Origin: Lewinellaceae bacterium SD302
Lineage (GTDB): Bacteria; Bacteroidota; Bacteroidia; Chitinophagales; Saprospiraceae
Length of the DNA: 64,000 bases
Direction: 5' to 3'
Assembly: GCA_002591745.1 (NCBI GenBank)
Contig: PDLQ01000011.1
Location: forward strand, 1-64,000
Made by a program: the position numbers and the translations under genes. The notes beneath the pieces are model-generated. The model saw only the letters and a list, made by a program, of their open reading frames with translations. It was not told the DNA's origin and did not search any database. Positions 35,843 through 43,170 of the stretch are shown piece by piece; position 1 is the first letter of the stretch, and each line of letters begins with the position of its first letter.

Positions 35843-36589
35843 ATGCCAGTTAAGATTCGCCTCCAGCGCAAGGGCCGCCGCAAGCGCCCGTTTTACCACA
35901 TCGTGATCGCCGATAGCCGCGCCCCACGTGATGGTCGTTTCATCGAGAAGATCGGAACGTACAACCCAATGACCAATCCGGCCACCATCGACCTCGATCG
36001 TGACGCCGCCTTCGATTGGCTGCAAAAGGGTGCCCAACCTACCAATACCGTACGCGCTATCCTGCGTTTCAACGGTGTACTTTACCGCAAGCACCTCCAA
36101 CGCGGGGTTGCCAAAGGTGCCCTCACCCAAGAAGATGCCGACAAGCTGTACCAGGAATGGGTAGGTGAGAAGGACGAGAAGACGGCCACCCGCTTCGAAG
36201 CCACTGCCAAAGAAAAAGCCGCCCGTATCTCCAAGATCAGCGGTACTCCTCCTCCCCCACCGAAAGTGGAAGAGCCGGAGCCGGAAGAAACTGTTGAGCA
36301 AACGGTAGAAACCATCGAAGAAACTGCCGAAACCGCCCCAGCCGCAGAACCGGCCGTCGTGGATGCCCCCGAAGCCGTTACCCCGGCCGAAGAAGCTCCC
36401 GCTGCTGAAGACCCCGTAGCTAAAGCTGCCAACGAAGCCGCTCCCGTAGAGGCCGAGAAAATCGCCGCCGAAGCCGAAGTTACCGAAGAAGCCGCCGAGG
36501 CCGTAGCCGAAGCGCTGGAGGAAAATCCCCAAGGTGCCGAGGACGTAGCTCCCGAAGCTGACGGTGATGAGAAGAAAGAGGACGCTTAA
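35843..36589 (+). CDS. rpsP: 30S ribosomal protein S16 with long acidic C-terminal extension
   Basis: The S16 core is clear: [20 protein letters not shown], then [21 protein letters not shown] and [15 protein letters not shown]. After about 135 residues comes a Pro-rich joint ([14 protein letters not shown]) and a roughly 100-residue Glu/Ala/Val/Pro-rich acidic tail, so the product has 248 residues against about 80-90 for E. coli S16. Extended S16 proteins are known in Bacteroidota, but the tail's role is unclear. The ATG at 35843 gives the canonical start; the frame upstream is leader. A strong terminator follows, so the gene is apparently monocistronic. Confidence 0.95.
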   Translation: MPVKIRLQRKGRRKRPFYHIVIADSRAPRDGRFIEKIGTYNPMTNPATIDLDRDAAFDWLQKGAQPTNTVRAILRFNGVLYRKHLQRGVAKGALTQEDADKLYQEWVGEKDEKTATRFEATAKEKAARISKISGTPPPPPKVEEPEPEETVEQTVETIEETAETAPAAEPAVVDAPEAVTPAEEAPAAEDPVAKAANEAAPVEAEKIAAEAEVTEEAAEAVAEALEENPQGAEDVAPEADGDEKKEDA

Positions 36590-36610
36590 ATAGTAGTCAC
36601 TTTCAAAAGA

Positions 36611-36651
36611 AAAGAGCCCTTGTCGTTGATCGACAAGGGCTTTTCTTTTTG
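36611..36651 (+). terminator. Intrinsic terminator of rpsP
   Basis: GCCCTTGTCG pairs with CGACAAGGGC around a TTGAT loop, followed by TTTTCTTTTT. Clear rho-independent terminator, 22 bases after the stop. Confidence 0.92.
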
Positions 36652-36800
36652 AGTTAGTAATCCGAAACAAGATATATACGGTGAGCGGAAACCCGCTACC
36701 GTCATTCGTACGGATTGCACTATAAGCGTTTTGGAATCTTGCTCAGTAGCCGCGGCAAGAGCGACAGAAGAAACGGGATCTTAGTAAGAGGGAAAAAGCC

Positions 36801-37385
36801 CTAAAGTTTCTCCAGCACGTCACTTTTCATCTTCGCGAATTCTTCCGCCGTTAGCAATCCTTCGTCGTGAAGTTGCTTGAGCTGGGTAAGCTTTTTGATA
36901 ATAGGGTCCTCATCATCACGACGTTTTTTTGCGGCGGGCTGAGGCTTGCCTCTGGAGAGGGGCGACGGTGGGGCGTCGAAAGCCGGCCGGGCTATGAAGT
37001 CCGACGTATCCACCCCGCGTCCGATTCGGCCGCTCACGTATTCATAGAAAGCTTCGCTGCGGCGCTTTTCCAAGTGGTCTACCACAATGGCCCCAAAACC
37101 AAGACCCGGATACGGTGTCAGGCTAAGCTTGTGGGTAAAGAAACCCTTGTCAAGGTGGATATCGGCAAAATCGCTGTAGTCGTAGGAGTAAGGCGTGGAG
37201 CTAAGACCAATGAACTTGGGTTCCAGGTAAATGATCCGGCGGTCAGTGGCCAGCAGGCAGGGACGTACGTAAATGGTATTCGGAGCATTTCTGGCTACGG
37301 CCATATACTCGACCTCTTCCTCTTCCGGCAAAAAATTGCGGAGTTGTTTGAAGGTAACTTGCAGTTGCGATTTACTCCAATCCAT
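36801..37385 (-). CDS. PH-like domain protein with C-terminal SHOCT domain
   Basis: The 194-residue protein has a bacterial PH-like/YokE-type domain (about 25-115; VRPCLLATDRRIIYLEPKF). A basic linker follows (KPQPAAKKRRDDED) and then a short C-terminal SHOCT domain (IIKKLTQLKQLHDEGLLTAEEFAKMKSDVLEKL region, about 160-194). SHOCT domains are thought to be oligomerisation modules. Its start lies 6 bases after the ftsK stop, so it is very likely co-transcribed with ftsK. Function unknown. Confidence 0.8.
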   Translation of the reverse strand: MDWSKSQLQVTFKQLRNFLPEEEEVEYMAVARNAPNTIYVRPCLLATDRRIIYLEPKFIGLSSTPYSYDYSDFADIHLDKGFFTHKLSLTPYPGLGFGAIVVDHLEKRRSEAFYEYVSGRIGRGVDTSDFIARPAFDAPPSPLSRGKPQPAAKKRRDDEDPIIKKLTQLKQLHDEGLLTAEEFAKMKSDVLEKL

Positions 37386-37391
37386 AACTTT

Positions 37392-39932
37392 TTACTGCTC
37401 TTGCCCGGCTTTCTTGATATCATTGATGTAACGCTGCAGTTCGATCTCATCGTAGATCAGTACTTCCCGTGGTTTGGAACCATTAGCCGGGCCGACGATA
37501 CCGAGTTGTTCTAACTCATCCATAATACGACCGGCCCGGTTATAACCGAGTTTCAGGCGGCGCTGGATCATACTGGTAGAACCATGTTGTTGGCTGACGA
37601 TCAGGTGGGCCGCCTGCTCGAACATATCATCCAGGTCAGCGTAGGTGAGGCTGGCGGCACCAGAGATATCTTCGTCCGTATTGTATTCTGGAAGCAGGTA
37701 AGGCTCGATGTAACCACGCTGGCTGCCGATGTAGTCGATCACCTTCTCCACTTCCGGGGTATCCACGAAAGCACCCTGGATACGAACGATATCGCCACCA
37801 TTACTCAGCAGCATATCACCACGGCCGATAAGTTGGTCGGCACCACCGGCGTCGAGGATAGTGCGGCTGTCTACCTTGGCCGTTACTTTATAGGCTACCC
37901 GGGCCGGGAAGTTAGCCTTGATCACCCCGGTAATGATGTTTACCGAAGGCCGCTGGGTAGCGATGATCAGGTGTATCCCCACCGCACGGGCTAGCTGGGC
38001 TAATCGTGCGATTGGCATTTCTACTTCCTTACCGGCCGTCATAATCAGGTCGGCAAATTCGTCGATCACGAGTACGATGAAGGGCAGGAACTTATGTCCC
38101 TTATTCGGGTTCAGCCGGCGGCTGATAAATTTCTGGTTGTACTCCTTGATATTCCGTGCCGCCGCTTTTTTCAGCAGATCGTAGCGCTGGTCCATCTCGA
38201 TACACAGTGAATTGAGAATGTGGATCACCTTGGCGGTTTCGGTGGTGATTGGTTCGGTCTGGTTGGGCAGGAAGGCCAGGAAGTGGTGTTCCAGTTTGGC
38301 GTAAGGGAAAAGTTCCACCTTCTTGGGGTCGATGAGGACAAGTTTCACCTGACTGGGGTGCTTCTTATACAACAGCGACATAATAATGCTGTTGATCCCT
38401 ACCGACTTACCCTGACCGGTAGCACCGGCCACCAGCAAGTGAGGCATTTTGGCCAGGTCGGCGATCAGCACTTCGTTCTTGATGGTCTTGCCCAGGGCCA
38501 GGGGCAGGTCCATTTTAGCAGTACGGAATTTTTCACTTTCCAGCACCTCCCGCATGGATACAATCTGGGGATTTTTATTAGGTACTTCGATACCGATGGT
38601 ACCCCGGCCGGGGATCGGCGCGATGATCCGAATTCCGAGGGCGGACAGGGACAGTGCAATGTCATCCTCCAGGTTCTTGATCTTACTGATGCGGACGCCG
38701 GGAGCCGGCACGATCTCAAAGAGGGTCACCGTAGGTCCGATGGTAGCCCGGATCTTGGTGATCTCAATTTTGAAATTGAGCAGCGTCTCAATGATCTGGT
38801 CCTTGTTGGCTTCCAGTTCGGCGCGGTCCACTTCTACTTTCTCGGCTTCATAGCTTTCCAGCAGTGGAATGACCGGTTTGTCGTAGCTCGGCAGATCGGC
38901 CGTAGGGTCATAAGGCTCGCTGTGGTTCTGGTTTTCCTGGGTCATGGCCAGGTCGGGGGTCAGGCCATCTGATTCGTCGGGGTCGTTGATCTCCAGCCCG
39001 TCGTCGCCCACGTTCAGCGGATCGATGGGAATATTGGGGCGATCGGCCAGATTGACATCTTCCAGCGGCATACTGAGTTGGTCACCCTTGGGCTGGATGA
39101 GAGGTTCTTCCATTTCCAGGCTCAGACCGCCGGGATTGCGGAAATTTTGCAGGTCTTTAAGACGTTCAGCCGCACTGCGTGGCTTCAGCACTGTATTTTC
39201 TTCGCTGGCCGTCAGGTCCACCGTTCCTTCCAAAGGTGGCAAGGCTGCGGCGGCTTTACCCGTGGCAGTAGTCGGGCTGGCGGCGCTGGCCCGGGGCTGG
39301 CGTTTAGGGTTAAACTTACCACTGAAGTGGTCCCTGACCGCTGCCTGAATTTCGCGGGGGTTACCATTAAAGTCGATCCTTGCCACAAATACCAGGTAAA
39401 GAGCAAACAGCACCAGCAACAACAGGATGATTCCCGGCCCGCCGATGATGCGTTGCAGGTAACCCGTCAGGTACTCCCCTACCCCGCCTCCGATGGGGAA
39501 CTCCATGCTACCGAGGGTGAATTCGAACAGGATGGAAAGGCCGATCGTCAACAGCATGATCCGGCTGAACAGACGACCCATCGGGCGCAGCGGTTGTCGG
39601 CGCAGTCTGTTCATGCCCAATCTGTACAGAAAATAGGACAACAGATAGCTCGGCACACCGAAACAAAAGTAGATAAAGAAGCTGGAGAAAAAGGCTCCCA
39701 GACGACCCAACCAGTTTTCCACCGTCAGATCACTGTACTCGAGCAAGGTCCAGCTAAAACGCAGTACCCGGTCCTGGTCGATCCGCCAGGTAAAAAGATA
39801 GCTGGTGAAGGCAATGAAAAGATAGGCGGCGATAAACACGAAGAGGATACCGAAGAGCTTGGGTAGACGCTCATCGTTAAGTCCGATATTCAGTGACCGT
39901 TGCCCGGCCGCGGTTTTTTTTCTTTTTGCCAT
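37392..39932 (-). CDS. ftsK: DNA translocase FtsK/SpoIIIE
   Basis: Septum-located motor that pumps chromosome ends and coordinates dimer resolution at cell division. The 846-residue product has an N-terminal membrane region (about 30-205, four to five helices), a linker rich in Pro/Asp and the motor domain. In the motor, Walker A GATGQGKSVGIN lies near residue 505 and Walker B FIVLVIDEFADLIMT near 630. A C-terminal winged-helix gamma domain (LIVSQQHGSTSMIQRRLKLGYNRAGR) would read KOPS-like sites. It is the third gene of the minus-strand run SCP2 - membrane protein - ftsK - PH/SHOCT. Confidence 0.97.
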   Translation of the reverse strand: MAKRKKTAAGQRSLNIGLNDERLPKLFGILFVFIAAYLFIAFTSYLFTWRIDQDRVLRFSWTLLEYSDLTVENWLGRLGAFFSSFFIYFCFGVPSYLLSYFLYRLGMNRLRRQPLRPMGRLFSRIMLLTIGLSILFEFTLGSMEFPIGGGVGEYLTGYLQRIIGGPGIILLLLVLFALYLVFVARIDFNGNPREIQAAVRDHFSGKFNPKRQPRASAASPTTATGKAAAALPPLEGTVDLTASEENTVLKPRSAAERLKDLQNFRNPGGLSLEMEEPLIQPKGDQLSMPLEDVNLADRPNIPIDPLNVGDDGLEINDPDESDGLTPDLAMTQENQNHSEPYDPTADLPSYDKPVIPLLESYEAEKVEVDRAELEANKDQIIETLLNFKIEITKIRATIGPTVTLFEIVPAPGVRISKIKNLEDDIALSLSALGIRIIAPIPGRGTIGIEVPNKNPQIVSMREVLESEKFRTAKMDLPLALGKTIKNEVLIADLAKMPHLLVAGATGQGKSVGINSIIMSLLYKKHPSQVKLVLIDPKKVELFPYAKLEHHFLAFLPNQTEPITTETAKVIHILNSLCIEMDQRYDLLKKAAARNIKEYNQKFISRRLNPNKGHKFLPFIVLVIDEFADLIMTAGKEVEMPIARLAQLARAVGIHLIIATQRPSVNIITGVIKANFPARVAYKVTAKVDSRTILDAGGADQLIGRGDMLLSNGGDIVRIQGAFVDTPEVEKVIDYIGSQRGYIEPYLLPEYNTDEDISGAASLTYADLDDMFEQAAHLIVSQQHGSTSMIQRRLKLGYNRAGRIMDELEQLGIVGPANGSKPREVLIYDEIELQRYINDIKKAGQEQ

Positions 39933-39996
39933 AGATCAGGTGCTCCATCCGGGATGAGGACGGATAGCACAAAAATAATAAAATTAAGCCGCACCG

Positions 39997-40356
39997 TTAA
40001 GCGGATGCGAAGTACTGCCAAAGTAATTGCACTACGCCCACGACAACCACCAGCTCCACCGCCGTTTGCAAAGCGTAGCCCAGCAAGCGTTTACGTTTTA
40101 ATTCAACACCTTTATAGCGATGATAGTAGAAACGAAAGATCGTAAAGATCACTCCCGCCACGAAGAATTGCAGAGAAGACCATAGCCCGCCACTCACCAA
40201 CTCTTCGGCGCTCATGCTACCGCTACGTAAACGCAACAGTGCCGCAGGAAAGAGTACCAGCGTAATCAGATAGCGAAGTATTGGCTGCGGAGCCTCGCTT
40301 TCTTCGGGTGGCCCGGCGTCCAGGGGCTGGTCCAGGAGGTCATCGTTTTGGTACAC
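39997..40356 (-). CDS. Small membrane protein, unknown function
   Basis: The 119-residue protein has an acidic/Pro-rich N-terminus (DAGPPEESEAPQP), three likely transmembrane helices at about 27-43, 56-75 and 92-112, and a basic loop (RYYHRYKGVELKRKRLL-like) between the last two. No family recognised. It lies between the SCP2 gene and ftsK on the same strand with gaps of 69 and 64 bases, so it is probably in the same transcription unit. Confidence 0.6.
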   Translation of the reverse strand: MYQNDDLLDQPLDAGPPEESEAPQPILRYLITLVLFPAALLRLRSGSMSAEELVSGGLWSSLQFFVAGVIFTIFRFYYHRYKGVELKRKRLLGYALQTAVELVVVVGVVQLLWQYFASA

Positions 40357-40425
40357 GGTAATAGTTTATCAGTCCATCAGATGCAAATCGCAGCACTCTT
40401 GGTTATTGGACTAACCGGCTCTCAA

Positions 40426-40722
40426 CTAGCTCAGCAGGGACTGTAGCTTCATTGCCAGCCCCATATCACCCTTGATCTGGATTTTCTTGGTCATCATGGC
40501 CATCATCGGGTTCAATTCGCCTTTGCGCAATTTGTCTAGAGTACCAATGGAGGTAATGATGGTCGTGTTAGCCTCCTTATCTTCGTTGGTCACTACGGCC
40601 TGTTCTTCGGTCATATCGATGTGAACGATACCTTCCTCCAGTTGTAATTTGATGCTTTTACCCATCTGAGGGGCACTGGCAGCGGCTTGAGATACTTTGG
40701 CGGTGAATTCTTCTAAAGTCAT
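40426..40722 (-). CDS. SCP2 sterol-binding-domain protein
   Basis: The 98-residue protein corresponds to a single SCP2 lipid-binding domain. The region DMTEEQAVVTNEDKEANTTIITSIGTLDKL and the closing KIQIKGDMGLAMKLQSLLS match the SCP2 pattern (a strand, then the conserved GD-AMK-L helix). Such stand-alone SCP2 proteins may bind acyl chains or hydrophobic cofactors. First gene of the run leading to ftsK. A CAAAGTAGC motif with TACTTTG on the gene strand lies about 27 bases upstream of the ATG and may act as its -7 region. Confidence 0.82.
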   Translation of the reverse strand: MTLEEFTAKVSQAAASAPQMGKSIKLQLEEGIVHIDMTEEQAVVTNEDKEANTTIITSIGTLDKLRKGELNPMMAMMTKKIQIKGDMGLAMKLQSLLS

Positions 40723-40735
40723 AGTATTGGTTTAA

Positions 40736-40980
40736 CTATTAGGACTACAAAGTAGCCATGCAAATGGTTGTCCAAAGACAAATATCGTTGAAAGTTGGCC
40801 CTTATCTGCATTGGCAAGGTCAATAGACTCAAAACATAATTTACCAATCCTGAACCGAAGCGACCCTGGGCGATTTCACCAATGAATCATTAGCTTTGTC
40901 ACCTGATCAGTAGTAGCTACTGTTGCGGATTATAAATAATCCTGCACCCAACCGGCATTGCTACTTTGTTAACCAAAAAA
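40736..40980. repeat. CAAAGTAGC inverted pair between divergent SCP2 and gcvT genes
   Basis: GGACTACAAAGTAGCCATG (40742-40760) and GGCATTGCTACTTTGTTAACC (about 40954-40974) face each other across about 190 bases. The inner part shows no nested palindrome like those at 14959 or 35604. TAGCTTTG at 40891-40898 fits a -7 box for gcvT. No glycine riboswitch-like structure was recognised in the gcvT leader. Confidence 0.7.
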
Positions 40981-41043
40981 TTGAAAACCCGCTGAGCGTC
41001 CTGGCGCCCTCAGAGTAGATAGCCATAAAAAACCACCACAACC

Positions 41044-42159
41044 ATGAAGACCACGCCCCTGACCGCCGTTCACCATCGCCTCAACGCCAAAATGGCCGAC
41101 TTTGCCGGCTTTGAAATGCCGATCTCCTATACCGGTCTGAAAGAAGAACACTTTGCCGTCCGGGAGCGGGCCGGAATGTTCGACGTCTCTCACATGGGTG
41201 AATTCATCGTTCGGGGGCCGGGTGCTTTTGAGTTGGTACAACACGTGACCAGCAACGACGTGAGCAAGCTCGCTGAAAACCAGGCTCAGTACAGCTGCCT
41301 GCCCAACGGCGACGGGGGTATCGTAGACGACCTGTTGGTTTACCGCCTGGCCGATGCGCCGAGCATGAGTATTCCAACGGGGGAAAAAGCTTTCTTGCTG
41401 GTCGTTAACGCCGGAAACATTAAAAAGGACTGGGACTGGATCAGCAGCCACAACCACTTTGGCGCCACGATGATCGACATCAGTGACAAGACCGCCCTCC
41501 TGGCCGTACAAGGCCCCAAAGCCACTGAAATTCTGCAAACCCTGACGGATACCGATCTGGCGGCCATTCCTTACTACCACTTCCGAAGGGGCAGCTTGGC
41601 GGGACTGGACAACGTGATCCTTTCCGCCACTGGCTACACTGGCTCCGGTGGCTTTGAACTGTATTTCGACGCCGATCAGGCCGAAATGGTCTGGAACAAG
41701 ATCATGGAGGCCGGCAAAGATCACGGCCTGCTTCCCGCCGGATTGGGTGCCCGCGACACCCTGCGGCTGGAAAAAGGCTACTGCCTTTACGGTAACGACA
41801 TTGACGACGAAACCAGCCCCCTGGAAGCCGGCCTGGGTTGGATCACTAAACTAAAAGCCGCAGATGATTTTATCGGTAAAGATCGGCTGATCGCGGAGAA
41901 GGAAGCCGGGCTGAAACGTCGTTTGGTGGGCTTTAAACTGGACGGTCGCCGCGCGCCCCGCAAAGGCTACGGTATTTTGGATGCCGACGGCAAACAGATC
42001 GGCGTAGTGACCAGCGGCACCCATTCTCCCAGCCTGGACTACCCCATCGGACTGGGCTACGTAGAAGTCGGATATCACCTAGCGGGAACAGCTATCCAAA
42101 TCGACCTCGGGCGAAAGGCCTTGCCGGCGGAGGTCACCAAGATTCCTTTTCTGGCTTAG
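41044..42159 (+). CDS. gcvT: Glycine cleavage system T protein (aminomethyltransferase)
   Basis: Transfers the aminomethyl carbon from lipoyl-GcvH to tetrahydrofolate, releasing ammonia. The 371-residue product is of normal length. Seen: the N-terminal HRLNAKMADFAGFEMPISY block, FDVSHMGEFIVRGPGA, the folate-site segment SATGYTGSGGFELYFD and the closing barrel KIPFLA. The gcvH and gcvP genes are not nearby, as is common in Bacteroidota, where gcvT often stands alone. Confidence 0.97.
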   Translation: MKTTPLTAVHHRLNAKMADFAGFEMPISYTGLKEEHFAVRERAGMFDVSHMGEFIVRGPGAFELVQHVTSNDVSKLAENQAQYSCLPNGDGGIVDDLLVYRLADAPSMSIPTGEKAFLLVVNAGNIKKDWDWISSHNHFGATMIDISDKTALLAVQGPKATEILQTLTDTDLAAIPYYHFRRGSLAGLDNVILSATGYTGSGGFELYFDADQAEMVWNKIMEAGKDHGLLPAGLGARDTLRLEKGYCLYGNDIDDETSPLEAGLGWITKLKAADDFIGKDRLIAEKEAGLKRRLVGFKLDGRRAPRKGYGILDADGKQIGVVTSGTHSPSLDYPIGLGYVEVGYHLAGTAIQIDLGRKALPAEVTKIPFLA

Positions 42160-42167
42160 CAGGCGAT

Positions 42168-42335
42168 TTAGGAACGACGATTTGATAACTGCCCGATTTG
42201 AGCGCTGGCTATTTTGGTTTTCAGCAAGGCGTTCAAGGCCGCGCCTAGCCTTAGCTAAGCAAGTTTTTGAATAACGCTGCTGGAGAGCAAAAGAGTCGCG
42301 GCAAATCGGACACTTATTGAGTTGACGTTCCTTAA
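42168..42335. repeat. 168-bp element with imperfect GGAACG-type inverted ends
   Basis: The left end AGGAACGACGATTTGATAA...CCCGATTTG matches the reverse complement of the right end (AAATCGGACACTTATT ... GACGTTCCT) at about 22 of 31 positions. It begins nine bases after the gcvT stop and ends before the next gene. Related end sequences occur at 43141-43170 and 51804-51845, so this is a dispersed family. No gene inside. Confidence 0.6.
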
Positions 42336-42385
42336 TACCAGAGTCACTGCTTACGGCGTTTGCAAAGAAACAACCCCAGTTCACT

Positions 42386-43081
42386 GTGAAGTACTTCGTA
42401 AGTTGCCTGTTTCTGCTTGCTCTAAGCGCAGTTCAGGCTCAAGCCATTCAGCCCCCCAGCATTACCGTCACCGGAGAAGCCGCTTATAATCTTTCTCCGG
42501 ATGAGATCATCGTCAGGATCAGTTACGAGGAATATTTTGCTACCCCCGAAGAAGATCCGGCGAGCAAAGTACCCATTGAGGAGATCGAGAAACTGGTGAT
42601 TGCCAGTATCAAGGATGCCGGCGTTCCAGACGATAAGATTACGATGGGTGAGGCGCGATTGATCCGCCCGCGTGTCGGCCAACGATTTTTACGGCGGCGG
42701 ATCAATAAATCGCTGTTGGTTTGTGTCAGCAATACCGAGGAATATCTCCGGCTGATCCGCCAACTGGAAAGTGACGGTGTTTTTGAACAGGAGGTCACCA
42801 GTTTCGACCTGACAGAGTATCGCCACACGGAGAGGCAGGTTTACGAGGAAAAGTGCGAGTTAGAAGCCTTGGTCAACGCCAGGGCTAAAGCAGAACGAAT
42901 CGCCTCCAAGAGCGGCCGTAAAATCGGTCGGGTAATGCAGGTCAGGGAATTAGATGGTAAGCCGGGAAATCCCTGGGACGCGAGCGCTTACCAATTGACG
43001 ACTTCCTCCCAGGGGGCTTCCGGTTTTCAGGGCATTCCGGTCAGTTACACTATTGAGGTTGTTTTTGAGCTGGTGAATTAG
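42386..43081 (+). CDS. SIMPL/DUF541 family secreted protein
   Basis: The 231-residue protein starts with GTG at 42386, giving the signal peptide MKYFVSCLFLLALSAVQAQ. The SIMPL pattern is clear: SITVTGEAAYNLSPDEIIVRISYE, VIASIKDAGVPDDKITMGEARLIRP and a helical insert ending VNARAKAERIASKSGRKIGRVMQV. SIMPL proteins are periplasmic or surface proteins of uncertain function. No other start matches the signal peptide better. Confidence 0.85.
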   Translation: MKYFVSCLFLLALSAVQAQAIQPPSITVTGEAAYNLSPDEIIVRISYEEYFATPEEDPASKVPIEEIEKLVIASIKDAGVPDDKITMGEARLIRPRVGQRFLRRRINKSLLVCVSNTEEYLRLIRQLESDGVFEQEVTSFDLTEYRHTERQVYEEKCELEALVNARAKAERIASKSGRKIGRVMQVRELDGKPGNPWDASAYQLTTSSQGASGFQGIPVSYTIEVVFELVN

Positions 43082-43140
43082 AGCTGCAGATTGCTTATCG
43101 AAAGGCTCGGTTGGTTTAGATGGAGGAGTCTTCCTGTCAG

Positions 43141-43170
43141 AAACGTCGATTCAATAAATGACGTTCCTTA
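43141..43170. repeat. Partial copy of the GGAACGTCA-type repeat
   Basis: ACGTCGATTCAATAAATG is followed by ACGTTCCTTA, matching an end of the 42168-42335 element and the hairpin at 51804. Located at the 3' end of the helicase gene, whose stop lies inside it. Confidence 0.5.

Noticed and set aside
40980-41043. Glycine riboswitch before gcvT
   Set aside because: I could not see the conserved tandem aptamer pattern in the short leader, so I do not report it.
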